DNA of 64,000 nucleotides from Zygaena filipendulae (GCA_907165275.2 OU015661.1:9493501-9557500); one strand, 5' to 3'; numbered from the stretch's first letter, positions 45,499 through 57,521 are shown. Numbers and translations: made by a program. Notes: generated from the sequence alone by a model not told the origin.

Positions 45499-45700
45499 TG
45501 TTTATGTCATAGGGGGCAAATGGGCAAGTGGTACCCCTGATGGTAAGTGATTACCGTTGCCCATGGACATCTGCAACACCAGAGCATGCACCTGCATTGC
45601 CAACCTGTGATGGGGATGGGATCTGGCTTTCAAGGTCCGTTAGGTTCCGTTAGTTGCTTGGCGACAGATTTACAACTTGAAGGTGGTAGCTAGGCAGCTA
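45499..45700 (-). mobile_element. Poly(A) retroposon with CATAGGGGGC-type tail, copy 2
   Basis: TTTATGTCATAGGGGGCAAA, 'aagtggtacccctgatggta' and 'caacttgaaggtggtagcta'. Slightly rearranged relative to the other copies. Confidence 0.55.
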
Positions 45701-46310
45701 ATTACATATTTTATGTTTCTATTAAAGAAATGGAAAAAGTAAATCAATCGTCACTTTCCAGTTTCGTCACTTATAAGTACCTCTATATAGTTTTCAAACT
45801 AATATTATGTACCTATCAATAAAATTTTCGAAGACCTTAAAATTTAAACCTTATTGAGTCATTGGCGCCAGTGTTTTTGCTATATTTCATCTGTGTTGCG
45901 ACACTGCGATCACGCTCTTAAATTGTCTCTTTACAAACAAACCTGTGCCATAAATATATCTAAATACATAATAATACAACATCATAAATATCTTGAACTC
46001 TCCGACTTCAGCGCGTATTTGTCGGGACTCGGGAGCGATGTCATATTGTTTCGTGGCCCCAAACCAGTTCTCGGAAAGTGGCCACTCACCGAATAACAAT
46101 TAAATAATATTTCATTTTACTGAGGCAAAAAAAAATGTAACTACTATTAAAAGTAGTTTTGTTTGTCTAATTTCCAGCTTTTTGTCAACCGAGACAAGTT
46201 TAGTGTAAACACACAAATGTCCTTTTGTAAGACATTTTGAGGACAAAAATATGAGTGTAGCTCTATTTAAATAGAAAATTACGCCACACTTCATAGTGAT
46301 TATAAGGATA

Positions 46311-46624
46311 CTAGCTGATCCCCGCGGTTTCACCTGCGTTAGTTTCGGAGATCCCGCGGCTATTCCGAGATAAAAGTACTACCCTATATTTTTTCTGTAC
46401 CTACCCTTGACAACGTGTAGGTAGTGTGCAAAATTTAATGTAGTTTCTTCCGCGTCAATTTCAAAATTCCCGTGGAAATCCCGTGATAAAAAGTAGCCTA
46501 TGTCCTTTTCTGTACCCCTGACAACGTGTATGCAAAATTTCGTGGTGATCGGTTGAGCCGTTTAGCCGTGAAAGCGTAACAAACAAATAAACATAAACTT
46601 TCGCATTTACAATATTAGTAAGGA
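46311..46624 (-). repeat. Two Helitron-like copies, minus strand
   Basis: One begins A|CTAGCTGATCCCCGCGG. A second 3' module starts near 46443 ('tcttccgcgtcaatttcaaa') and runs to 'tttacaatattagtaagga' at the 5' end. They appear to be tandem or nested copies. Confidence 0.55.
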
Positions 46625-46929
46625 TTACCATTATAAGTAATACAAGGTGTAATTGTGTACATGTTTAAAATATGAACAAATCGTAAAGAAAATCTTAATT
46701 AAACAGGTGAGATTTGGGACTACGTGCCCATCCATGGGTAAATGACTCTTACATTTGATCCATCAGCAACTTGCGCTCTCAATTTTCGTAAATATAATTT
46801 TGTTTTATGTTTTTGTTTAGATATTTGAGACGATAATCGAATACTGTACTTCATACTAACTCGTTTGACATTACAGGCTTACACCCTGTATAACTGTAAT
46901 AGAAACCGATAGCTTACCATTAGTTACCA

Positions 46930-47440
46930 ACCCATAGTTACCAGATCAGGTGCATGCCTATCCCTAATGCTGAGGGTGTGTGTCAAAAACTCTGCTTACG
47001 CAATACACAATACCTCTCCACTTCACTCTAGGGTCTCCGTACATATCTCGATAATGGCGTAAGTTCACACTAACCAAATCGGCCAGCATCGCAATGGAGA
47101 ACGCCTTATCGTTGAGAATTTCGTGAGCTAAAATAGCCCTTGTATCGAAGTGATGAATCATACGGGACAATTTTATCGCTTAACGTAAAGTTCGCGATCG
47201 AAAAGTTCCCCACCGAAGATTAGTCCATAGTAGTCAGTATTTCTACTACCGGCATTCGGTTGGGCAAAAGCTCGTCGGGAGCACGGGCATTGGAGGTGAG
47301 CGTTGATGCATTGGAAAGGGTACCCATTAAACCTACATACACCTGGGTCGCAAGTCCCAGGCACTGCTCCGTGTTCCCTACGGTTATCTGGTATGCTGTA
47401 CAACTTCTATGTTGGTGCAATTCTTTGTAATAGATTCTAG
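46930..47440 (-). other. Unassigned minus-strand open frames
   Basis: Three overlapping minus-strand frames of 66-76 codons (46964-47170, 47173-47403, 47220-47420) lie in sequence of higher GC than its surroundings. Pieces such as ADLVSVNLRHYRDMYGDPRV look protein-like but I recognise no family. Splice-bounded exons are not obvious. Possibly a decayed transposon protein. Confidence 0.3.
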
Positions 47441-47849
47441 TTCGTTCTAGATGTGCCGCTCAGCTAATTGTCTCGGTCATACCTTTGCCTGCCTTCAGTT
47501 ACATTGTGTTATGTTATCATCATCAATTAGTCAGCTATCATTAGAATTCAGATAACTATCTGCTGTTATCTGATACTATGTTCTTTTCTTTTCTATTCTA
47601 CATATACATATACATATATATATAATCTGAATCTCGAAAACGGCTACAACGATTTTCATGAAATTTGGTATGCAGGGGGTTTCGGGGGCGATTAATCGAT
47701 TTAGCCAGGTTTAATTTTTAGAAAACGTCCTTTTATCCGTGTTTTCAGGTAATGAAAAATGAGTGTTTGTTTTTCTTCGTAAGAACAGATGGCGCTATAC
47801 ACAACGGGCGAAGCTCGGTGACCCAGATATTATACCTTTGATGAATAGG

Positions 47850-48363
47850 CTTGATTCAGACAGGAAAGTTCGCGAATGCGACCACAAAACGTAAGACGAT
47901 GTGTGGGTAGGCCCGCCATAAGGTGGACCGGCGACTTGGTGAAGGTCGCGCATTGAATGCGGCAAGCGCAGGAGCGGTCGCTGTGGCGATCCTTAAGCCC
48001 TCTCCACATTCACGCGAGATTTTTTATTTTTTTTTTATGTCATAGGGGGCAAACGGGCAAGCGGTACACCTGATGGTAAGTGATTACCGCCGCCCATAGA
48101 CATCTGCAACACCAGAAGGCATGCAGGTGCGTTGCCGACCTGGAATGGCGATGGGAACTGGCTTTCAAGTGGGGCTGCCGGAACCCACCGTTAGGTGCTT
48201 GGCGAAAGATTTGCAACTTGCAACTTGAATCTTGGGAGAACGGGAGAAAACCACGAGATCGTGAATGTGGAGCCGATGTTTCTTCGCCGTTTCTTCGCGG
48301 GCTTTAGAGGAGGCCTGTGTCCAGCAGTGGACGTCTTTCGGCTGATATAATGATGATGATGAG
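47850..48363 (+). mobile_element. RTE/CR1-like LINE 3' end, interrupted by a retroposon
   Basis: Plus-strand translation of about 47911-47995 gives GRPAIRWTGDLVKVA, a stop, then MRQAQERSLWRSL, matching in style the C-terminal end of RTE-type reverse transcriptases (RW..D..KVAG..W...A.DR..W..L). After the insertion at 48021-48255, the 3' end resumes as GAGGAGGCCTGTGTCCAGCA and closes in a (TGA)n tail at 48345-48363. Stops and the insertion make it inactive. Confidence 0.6.
48021..48255 (-). mobile_element. Poly(A) retroposon with CATAGGGGGC-type tail, copy 3
   Basis: T-run, ATGTCATAGGGGGCAAACGG, 'aagcggtacacctgatggta', 'catctgcaacaccagaaggc' and 'gattacc gccgcccataga'. It sits inside the LINE 3' end. 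CACGCGAGAT before and CACGAGAT after may be a worn target duplication. Confidence 0.6.
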
Positions 48364-48526
48364 ACACTGATCTTTATATGACGTCATGTACATGTTAAAA
48401 GTGTAAAAACTGCACAAATTTTTATTGGTAGGTACCTACTTAACTGTAGGTACATAAGAACCCGTCTCAAAGTTCATCTGGCCAAAATTCATGTTTACGG
48501 GTGCAATCAAAGAAATATTGGTCTCA

Positions 48527-48806
48527 CCGCCGCACTCAGAGTCGACTTTAATGATTACTTAGTTAAGTATCGATTTTTAAAACAAAACTGCCGCAATCAG
48601 ACAAGTTTAATAAATTAATGTAAATTGGCATTTAACTAATTAACCGCCGCACTCAGAGTTAAAGTCGACTCTGAGTGCGGCCGTAAGTTACATCTCATTA
48701 AATGCCAACTAACATTAATTTACTGAACGTCTCTGATTGCGGCAGTTTTGTTTTAAAAATCTATACTTAACTAAGTAATCATTAAAGTCGACTCTGAGTG
48801 CGGCCG
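48527..48806. mobile_element. Palindromic MITE, TNA-duplication type, copy 2
   Basis: Same ends as 5246-5482 (CCGCCGCACTCAGAGTCGAC), with TCA flanking both sides (48524-48526 and 48807-48809). The element is 280 bp because of a 43-base nested insertion at its centre; without that it is 237 bp like copy 1. Confidence 0.8.
48644..48683. mobile_element. 40-bp mini-copy nested in MITE copy 2
   Basis: CCGCCGCACTCAGAGTTAAA followed by GTCGACTCTGAGTGCGGCCG: the two MITE termini joined almost directly. TAA lies on both sides (48641-48643 and 48684-48686). Copies 1 and 3 show the empty site (ATTAA followed directly by ATTAC or GTTAC), so this is a real insertion with a 3-bp duplication. Confidence 0.85.
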
Positions 48807-48959
48807 TCAATATGTCAAAGTCGTTGGCAAACACACCACAGATAATACAGTAGATACTATACTAGGTTATACTTACAGTTATAATATTATATTTCTTTTT
48901 AAAAAGGTTTGTAGGTACCTAATTGAATGAATTCGATTTACAATACAAATTATTAAAGA

Positions 48960-49022
48960 CTAGCTGTCCCCGCGGTTTAACCCGCGGTAATTTCGGAGTT
49001 CCCACGTGAATTCCAAGATAAA
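48960..49022 (-). repeat. Helitron-like 3' fragment, minus strand
   Basis: CTAGCTGTCCCCGCGG, then 'tttaacccgcggtaatttcg' and 'gaattccaagataaac'. Confidence 0.55.
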
Positions 49023-49546
49023 CTATACGTATAAATAGAATGCCTATGTAAGAATGAAGGAACAATAAAAGTAGGTATACCTACTAGGCTACTTCCCTAC
49101 CTATTTCGTTTCGTAAAAATAGATTCGATAAAGGACCATTCCTAATGAAACTCTCACCACGAAGACGTGGCGCCATGTTAAATGTATTTTTGTAGAAAAC
49201 AGAAGAAGCTCAAGGAGAAAAAAATGCTACCTAAGCAAAGAAAGAATGCGCAAGCGCCGATGCACTATTCAGCGAACAAAAATTGCTATCCCGCTAGCGC
49301 CTTCATTACATTTTGAACTTTATATCAAAATTGAATATCAATACAAAATAAACCCTATTGAAAGCCAAAAAGCTCTAAATTGCGTAACCGTTTGTTTTGT
49401 TATTGTATCGACTGTCTCTCCCGGCGTTCAAGCTTTCATCGAGAAAACGTGCGCGCTTGAAGTGTAGTGGTGTGTGTAAATATAGTATTTCTGTTTTTGC
49501 GTCATCGATGAAATAATTTATCGTACATTTAGATGTAAAATTATTT

Positions 49547-49582
49547 AAATACCACGAATATCTAGTTATATTCGTGGTATTT
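49547..49582. repeat. Perfect 15-bp hairpin
   Basis: AAATACCACGAATAT (49547-49561) and its exact reverse complement (49568-49582) with a 6-base loop, about 550 bases before the start codon at 50130. Confidence 0.6.
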
Positions 49583-49740
49583 CCATCTTCATTAACAAGA
49601 ACTTAGCTTGGACTAGCAAAAATTATGTACATTACAAACTAAATACATAGTGCAATTCCTTATTTTAATATAGAACTTAAGTATATTATCTTCTATTTTT
49701 GAAAAATTAAAGTGATAAAAACTTTTACATACAGATACAG

Positions 49741-49748
49741 TATCGATA
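49741..49748. promoter_or_regulatory. DRE-type motif upstream of the 50130 exon
   Basis: TATCGATA, followed at once by ATCGATACGTCGAT. About 390 bases before the start codon, in a stretch with CpG-containing sequence. Candidate promoter element by analogy with Drosophila DREF sites. Confidence 0.35.
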
Positions 49749-50129
49749 ATCGATACGTCGATCTTATTTTGTTTGTGGTTATTCGGTTCAACACTATTCG
49801 CTTTGCTCGCTCGCTCTTTAGCTGCGTACCTTTCATTTTTTGTTAGTCGAACTTTAATCATTGTGGGGGATGGACGTCGCGCTGTTTTCTTTATTATTTA
49901 CAAAGTTGTGAAACGCGTGTTTTTTATGTATAATAATAACAGAATTAATTACTGAATATTTTTATATTTCATTTAAACTGATTGTTCAATCAATAATAAT
50001 TTGCAGTGTTACCAAGTATTTGGAAATATTGGTGAAGAGTGATGACTGATCTTAAGACAGAACCGGGTGATATTAAATTATGGTGTTTATATTTTGACTG
50101 AATAAAAGAGGATTTTAATAACTTTAAAT

Positions 50130-50235
50130 ATGGCTGTGGTAAATTTAAGAGTGTGTTTTGTACTAGTACTGTTCCAGTTTTCGTTCGCTTTCTGTGATGA
50201 AGGGTCATCGGAATCCTCGGATCTATTGGTGTCAG
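50130..50235 (+). CDS. First coding exon of a secreted or membrane protein
   Basis: ATG in a good context (AAATATGG) opens 35 codons, MAVVNLRVCFVLVLFQFSFA followed by FCDEGSSESSDLLVS, ending at CAG|GTAAGA (phase 1). The hydrophobic core VCFVLVLFQFSFAF after a single Arg is a textbook signal peptide; the acidic Ser-rich stretch after it would start the mature chain. A possible 5' UTR acceptor (TTTGCAG at about 50007) would make 50008-50129 a leader exon. No downstream exon was recognised before the window end, so the gene probably has a long first intron. The family cannot be told from 35 residues. Confidence 0.6.
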
Positions 50236-50997
50236 GTAAGAATAGTTCACATTGTAGCATCTATTCAATGAATTTTCACAAGTTCTGCACTTCATAATTT
50301 CTACAACCTCAAAAAGTTTGTTTACATTTTACTACTTATTATAATTTTATATTTACTAATTTTTTCCCAATTTGTGTTTATTAAATTACCATCATGGACC
50401 AATTAAAGTTTTATTGGTCCATGATTACTTACCATTTACGTATCTACTGACCTAGTACAAATTTGTTTCTTCCACGATGGACACAATGTGCTATTAGTTC
50501 TGTGGCCAAATGACTAAAACGTAACCCTTCCAAATTCCAATTTCTTCATGTCGGTCCGTCTGTCCGTTTGTTTGTACGTGTGTTCGTTTGTCACAGCTAG
50601 TACGGGGAGACCGTCGGCATTAATATAGACATACCTAGGTACTGTTAAATTTTTTAAAGAAGATGCAATTCTATGAATCTCACAATGAAACATAGGTAGG
50701 TACCTACCTACCTACCTACGCAACTTGTTATCTGCCTACCCTAATTAGATAGACTATGTGCTATTTACCTAGCTAGACAAAATTTAGTGAGATCAAAATA
50801 TGGTAATGTATAAAGTAGGTAGGTACCTATTTTTACCGGCCGAATGCCAAAGATCGGAAGTTTATCACAAAAGCGCGGCAATCACTAACAAAGTAATAAA
50901 ACGGCCGATTTTGTGCTCGGAAATCTCTCAACTCCACAACTCCACATTATACCTAATTAGTAGGTAATTATGAGTCTATTAACAATACCCACTCTTA

Positions 50998-51225
50998 CCG
51001 CCGCACTCAGAGTCGACTTTAATGATTACTTAGTTCAGTCAAGATTTTTAAAACAAAATTGCCGCAGTCAGACAAGTTAATTAAATTAATGTTAATTGGC
51101 ATTTAATGAGATGTAACTTAATTAGCTAAATACCAATTAACATTAATTTAATAAACTTGTCTGACTGCGGCAATTTTGTTATAAAAACCTATAGTAATCA
51201 TTAAAGTCAACTCAGAGTGCGGCGG
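50998..51225. mobile_element. Palindromic MITE, TNA-duplication type, copy 3
   Basis: 228 bp, ends CCGCCGCACTCAGAGTCGAC and its reverse complement, TTA on both sides (50995-50997 and 51226-51228). It lies in the presumed first intron of the 50130 gene. Confidence 0.8.
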
Positions 51226-51664
51226 TTAATCGATGGAAGAAATGTTACATAAACAGTTAATATGGGTAGGTACGTAGGTAATAAATATTCTCTTTTGGGT
51301 ATACCTATGTACCTACCTGGGTTGCGTTCAGAAACCTCACCTGCTAATGTCAAATGACTGGGTGGGAAATGAAAATGGATGGTGGATGGAGGCAAGAAGT
51401 CAAATTCGCAGCTCTCTGATACTTCTACTTACATATACTTCCAATCTTCATTGATGTCAACAGTAAGTATGAATATCTGCTGACTGTTGGGTTAGAAGTA
51501 ATCGTCAGGCATAATCAACTCTAGGCTGGTGGTGTGGTGACGCGTGACGTCAACACATAAATTATTGTCTACATAAACATTCAGCTAAAATGGCTTCAAG
51601 AAGTAAATAGGTAGGTATGAATACTTAGAGAAGACGGAAATATCCTTACATCCTTCCTTATTCC

Positions 51665-51820
51665 TTATATAAATGTCAACGGCTCAAACAATTATCATGA
51701 AATTTTGCATACACGTAGTCAGGGGTATACAGAGAAGGACATGGGGCACTTTTTGTCCGGGAATTCCCGCGGTAGGTATCTCTGAAATTACTGCGAGTGA
51801 AACCGCGGGGATCAGCCAGT
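51665..51820 (+). repeat. Helitron-like element, plus strand
   Basis: 'attccttatataaatgtcaa', 'aattttgcatacacgtagtc', 'gggaattcccgcggtagg' and CTGCGAGTGAAACCGCGGGG, ending in a mutated CAGCCAG|T. Confidence 0.6.
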
Positions 51821-52257
51821 CAAATTATAAAAGGGTTTGTTTTTTGCCATTTTATTTCGTAAATCTAAATAGCCAATCTATGGCTTCTTCTTATAGAATT
51901 TCAGTTTTAAGTAAAACAAATAAAGTATATTTTAGCAGCGTTGTGCGTATTGAAATTGCAATCTATGGTGCAATAGTTTACCTTTGTCAGAGCTCTAGGT
52001 GGCCACCGAAGATAGTGAAGATACCAGCTCGAAATTTCATGGGTCGAAATCCACTTTTAATAAAAAAATTATTGACACGACCAAAAAAATTAAATGATCT
52101 TCGTTTTCCGCTAAAAATCCGCATAAATTATCGTGATTAAGAAGAATAAGACTTTATAGTCGCGCGTGTTTAAATATAGGTAGTTGTAAGGTAACATTTT
52201 TTTTATCATCGATTATATTCGGTAGAATCTATCGATTTTTGTTGCTATGCCGATAAG

Positions 52258-52330
52258 TAACGCGATGGCGGCGGGCGGTGGCGCCACGGCGCGCGGCGCG
52301 CCCCGCGACGGCTGGCCTCGGGTCTAGCCG
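52258..52330 (+). other. Isolated CpG-rich patch with a 20-codon open frame
   Basis: About 70 bases of very GC-rich sequence in AT-rich surroundings. An ATG at 52265 opens MAAGGGATARGAPRDGWPRV and then TAG. TATCGATT lies 36 bases upstream. It may be a promoter-proximal exon or leader of an unseen transcript; no splice donor is convincing. Confidence 0.3.
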
Positions 52331-54528
52331 GTACATACGTATGTGCATTGCATTAAAATGGTGTCTATCGCGTATGTCAGTCAGCTAGTCCAGTGCCTAG
52401 CCTCGCAACATTAAACCTACTCGTTAAATGAAGGGGGAACTTGAAGCTAATAGATTAATCTCTACCGTCTATCCTTCATACTTATCCTATCATTTCAACG
52501 GACTGCATCATTATGCTAGTAATACCGCGAAGTCGAGTTGCTTAAATAATTATATCCTACCTCCTTGGTATATATAGGTAGTAAAAACTAAAATTATGTC
52601 AAATAAAAAGGGCCACCTAAGAATATTAATAACTAATATAAATAAGCGCTGTAGCCTGTAACTATCTAGTTCAAATCGTCTACCGCAAGTTGGAACGTCT
52701 GATCTCCGTTTGTCATTCGGAGAAATGGGATTGAACTTATGTTTGCATTGTTATGGGATTAACGGATTTGTTCTTTGTCAACTGAAATATGAGATCCTTT
52801 ACGCAAATAATGCAAAGAAAGAATAAACTGACAGTTGAAGCAAAAAAGAACAGTGTTGTGTTCATACCCACCATTCGAATTAGAAATCGATTCCCCCGGA
52901 AAAAGTTTGGATAAAGATCGTGACGTCATCGCCAATCGATAAGCTATCATTGCCTGGATCTGATAGGGGGCAGACACGGCGCCGGCCGGTGTTATAACGT
53001 TAGCCTTCGATAACAAGCGAATAACTGGGTGAAATGATTAATTGACAGCTGATGCAATAAACCAAGGTGAGAAATTGAATGGCACGCTCATTAACTATAT
53101 CATTATCATTGGATCCTGTCAAAACAAGAAACGATACCAGTCTAGTTATACCGGTCCAGGAAGCGGATTAATTTTAAACTCCAAACAAAATACTTACCTA
53201 GCTCAGAGAATTGCAAAGCTTTAGTTTAGTAGCAGATGGCGGGGCACATTGGTATAAATAATAATTAGCGCTCTTGAGACAGGTGAGGAAATATTATACG
53301 TTCCAACAAGACGGACCTACGATCTGATTCGAGGGGCTGGATATAACGTGTTAAAATAAAATTTGCCTTTAAATCGAAAACATATTAAAATAAATTCTAC
53401 CTACTACTCAAATAAACTTTCGTAAACAGAACAAAAAATAATTTTTCATTACTCATACTCGGAAAGTAGGTCTGAAGTTGCCTGAGAAGCGGGTTGAAAG
53501 TAACACTTTTCAGCCCTAGGGAGAATCGCTTTCAACTGACAGCTGGATACTGCAGAAACTCAAGTTTTTTTTATGTCATAGGGGGCATACTTACTGGCCA
53601 CTAGCACACCTAATGGTTGATTTATGTAAAATAAAATTCACTAATTTTTTTCTTTAGCTAATTCCTATTTTTATTTTGACTTTCCTTGCATTCGTAATGA
53701 AAAGCACAGTGTTATCCTCGGGAGAAAGACTTATTTAGTCCCTCGATGTATTGTATTGTTACTTTCACCCCTAGGATAACAATGTACTATTTTTGCAGTG
53801 ACAGTTTTTTTATGTCCGCATTGTAAAATATCATGTCTCTTGTTTCCCCAAGAGCTTCTAGAACGATTTTGCCGCCTATAGCACTGTATTAAATTGCAAA
53901 ATCTTAACGCTAATCGGTGCAATCGTACAATGTGGCTAATAAAAAAGTAAAAACACGTCGCGTTAGAACCAGTGTTCAAGGGCACAAAAGTTTTGAGAAA
54001 ATTAAGCCGTGTTGTTAGTTTTTTATTGTATTTTTTTTTTGTTAAATGTACCTACTTCTAATGAGTTTTAAATAAAAAAGGAACAAGTTTTATCAAGTGT
54101 AGCCTGAAATTATTATGACTTTTCTATGCCATGGCGTAAGTAACCCATTATTGGTTACTTAGATCACTTTGGTCAAATATGACATGGGAATGTCCCGTAG
54201 TAAAAATGAAGAAGTCTTCACGTACAAAAACTTCGGTCTCGAACATCGGTGTTGAGTAACCATGCAACTAAAATGACAGGAAATATAGATTTCGGTTGGC
54301 ATAGCAATGTTAGCAATTTACAGATAATACTCGCACAGCATTCTACGGGCTTGAGTTGAATAAATAGATAAATGTCTTTTTAGAATCCGTTGACGTCATT
54401 GATCGATAAAGTCTCCTTGATCATTGACAGTTGCCGTCTTCCATTATAAAATATGATCTCATTCTTGTATATCATTTGGTGACCTACTGGCTACTAAGTA
54501 CCTACTGTCCTACTTGTTATATAGAACA
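52331..54528. other. No gene recognised
   Basis: Scattered open frames under 90 codons without motifs. The tip of a CATAGGGGGC-type retroposon tail lies at about 53565-53610. Nothing else assignable. Confidence 0.35.
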
Positions 54529-54739
54529 CTAGTTGTGCCCCGCGATTTCACCCGCGTTAATTTCAGAGTTCCCGCGGGAATTCCGGGATAAAAAGTACCC
54601 AATGTGTTAATCTGATGTATAAGCTACATTATTGTAAAGTTTCATTTAAATTTATCCAGTAGTTTTTGCGTGAAAGAGTAACAAACATCCATCCATCCAT
54701 ACATTCTTACAAACTTTCGCGTTTATAACATTAGTAGGA
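54529..54739 (-). mobile_element. Helitron-like element, full length, minus strand
   Basis: 211 bp. A|CTAGTTGTGCCCCGCGA at one side, ATTAGTAGGA|T at the other. The 'tatccagtagtttttgcgtg' subfamily. Confidence 0.7.
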
Positions 54740-54764
54740 TTATTTGGATGCAACAAAATGAATT

Positions 54765-54962
54765 TATTGATTCAGAACGATTTATTGAGAGGCAGAGAAC
54801 GTTTTTTAATTATGTGTTTACCTTATTACATTGTTTAAATATGTAACTAAATATTTCGCATAAAAATGTTGACACAAAATGGCGCGATAATTTTATAACT
54901 TTAATTTACTCAAAATTTCTCCAGTGTGGGTTAACACACTATTGCTTATCTATGTCCATTTT
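54765..54962. repeat. Inverted-repeat element with GTTAAC ends, copy 2
   Basis: 'tgattcagaacgatttattg', 'gtgtttaccttattacattg', then TCCAGTGTGGGTTAACACAC and 'attgcttatctatgtccat'. Truncated at the left compared with 59290-59585. Confidence 0.6.
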
Positions 54963-55854
54963 CCCTTGGACCTATTCAGAGTCTGAGAAAAATCAGTTTT
55001 CTAAAATATTATCTAGGTACCAACTGTAATGTTTGAAACTATCTCTAGAAGAAACGTACATTGATTCCATGTTGATTTAAAATACAAAAAACGCTTTGGT
55101 TTCTAATTTAACATATCATACAATATCAATATACCTAATTGCATAAGCATAAAATGAATTTGAAACACAAAACCTAAAATTGTTAAAGTGAAAATATATG
55201 CCTATACCTACGACTCACCGCTTACACACTCCCTGATTGTGATTATGATATTCGAGTCATTAACAGATTAAGTAAATTGCCCACAAGCAAAAAGTTGAAC
55301 GATAAACAATAGGTGATTATAGGTGATTCCGTTATGACAATAACGTATTATCGTTCACAGATAAAATTCGTTTGAACGATAAAAAAGCAAGTTAAAACTA
55401 GTATAATTGAACAGTTTTGCAAAAAAAAATCATCATCATTCATTAATCAGATCTTAAGCAAAATGCAAAGTAGGTAGGTATGTAAGTACAACATATTTTA
55501 ACATTTTACAAAAAAACAGACGAATTAAACATCGCCTCCTTTTTCGAAGTCTGTCTTAAGTACAATATGATTGGTTTAGAATTTAGATTATTACGAAAAT
55601 ATTTTTTCGTTAAATCCTCTGAGCTAAATAATTAATATTGTACTTGTCAATTGCGCAGCTAAAAAGTACCTACCTGAAATAAATATTGCCCCTAATTTTG
55701 ACCTAAATTTTATTTTATTTTTTTGAGTTGAGACCGAGGTTATAAATTTTTACTTTAAAACACATAAAATAGGATTTAAAAGACTATTTGCGAAATATGG
55801 AAAAGAAAAATAAGATAAGTAAGTGTGTAAATAGTGTGATAAAAGGTGTGAGAA

Positions 55855-56113
55855 AATAAAAAAACGATAGACACGTATTTTTTGCTTTTTCAAATAAATT
55901 AGAAATATACAGAGATAAAGCGCATTAAAATTTAGAGTGAGAAGGTCGAGACGTCACTAAAAGCTAAAACCGCCATACAAACTGTCAGAATAGTGACGTC
56001 ACGCGAAATTTCAACTCAATATATCGCCGTTATTTTTTGATTATCCAATAAAATCCAATATTTTTTTATAATCTACAAGACGAACTAAAAAATAAAAATT
56101 AGTCAACATGCCC
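55855..56113. repeat. CRE-bearing foldback element, copy f
   Basis: 'gatagacacgtattttttgc', 'gcgcattaaaatttagagtg', AGTGACGTCACGCG and 'ctacaagacgaactaaaaaa', ending AGTCAACATGCCC. The left tip is missing. Confidence 0.65.
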
Positions 56114-56536
56114 ATTCTAAATTTAAAGTTACATATAAAATTCAGCAGCATCAACAACGTCATATTTCGCTACCGAAATGGTTTTAAGTTCCAACTGCCA
56201 ACCGCATACTAATATTAATACATATTATTTAATATAAACAAAAACATGTTTCGACTAGACTATGGGTAGGTACTGTAGGACAATCGGGCGTCGGTCGTCA
56301 CCAGAGTCATTAAGCGAAGAATCAACCCATAGCCCCGTTCCCATGACGTCATCGGCGCCGGAGTCCTGTCAGTACATGCACATGTTGCGACTATTGCGTT
56401 TTGATGAGTGTAACCCCAAGGCTATGATTCGATTATACATAGAATAGATAGGCATAGAACCGCACACAGCGCACAGTGTCATAGAATTTTCAAATGTGGA
56501 GGAAAAAGCTTACTAGTCTCTTGGCGCGAAATTATA

Positions 56537-56718
56537 AATGCGAAATGTTAGTTTTTTTTTGTTTGTTATAACGCTTGTATCTTAACGGCTCAACCGATCA
56601 CCATGAAATTTTGCATACACGTTGTCAGCCTACAGGAAAGTACACTGGATACATTTAATCCCAGAATTTCTGCGGGAACTCCAAAATTAAAGCGGGTGTA
56701 ACCGCGTAGAACGGCTAG
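56537..56718 (+). mobile_element. Helitron-like element, plus strand
   Basis: 'attataaatgcgaaatgtta' at the start, 'cttaacggctcaaccgatca', and an AAGCGGGTGTAACCGCGTAG hairpin with ACGGCTAG|T at the end. Confidence 0.6.
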
Positions 56719-57521
56719 TAGGTATGTACCACCATAATATAGCTAAATTTTCTAATTGTATGACAAATCGGTATTCCCTGATCAGCTTTTGTTCAAAGAA
56801 GGGTGAGTATTTATTATACGGTTCGTTCGACAGTTGTCTGGCGCCAAAGTAACAAACATGGCGCCAGTTAAGAGACTTGGGTGATGTTACGTTAAATTAG
56901 TCTTTATCACTTTGATTATAAATGTCATTATTGTTTGTAATTTGTAATGAGTATAGAATCGAGGGGAACTTTTTACTTCAGAATAGTTTCGCTTTTAGGT
57001 TTTTCTTGTGCCTATTCTTGTTGTTGCATCCTCTATATTATTTTCTTTGACTAGCCGTTACCCTCATGAATTACGATATTTAATGGGTTTATTATTATTA
57101 TTATTTTCGGAAATCTGTCGGGAACACTTTTTCCCGAATATCTTTAAAGTATAACTACTATGAGTTAATCCAAAACATTATATCTGTGCATCAAATTTCA
57201 CCCAAATTTGTTCAGACTTTTACGCGTTATTCAGTAACAAACATCTTAAACGATAAATTTATTTTTTATTTCCGTTTATTTAGGAAAACAACAGCCACAA
57301 GAACATATAATAATTTTAGGTTTCAAGATTACACTATTAGCCAATGATAGAGAACAGAAATTTTCACTTCACTTACAAATTCATAGAAAAAAAAACTAAC
57401 AGTGACAATTCACCTAATAAGTTGAACGGAGAAACATGAAACTCGAGCTAGAAAATGACTTAACGCAATTATGTAGGTATGTAGTACCCAGATATGCCTA
57501 CTCGAACATGTCTAATACTCT

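Noticed and set aside
51673..52140. 155-codon plus-strand frame
   Set aside because: Its first third is a Helitron copy and the rest is low-complexity AT-rich sequence.
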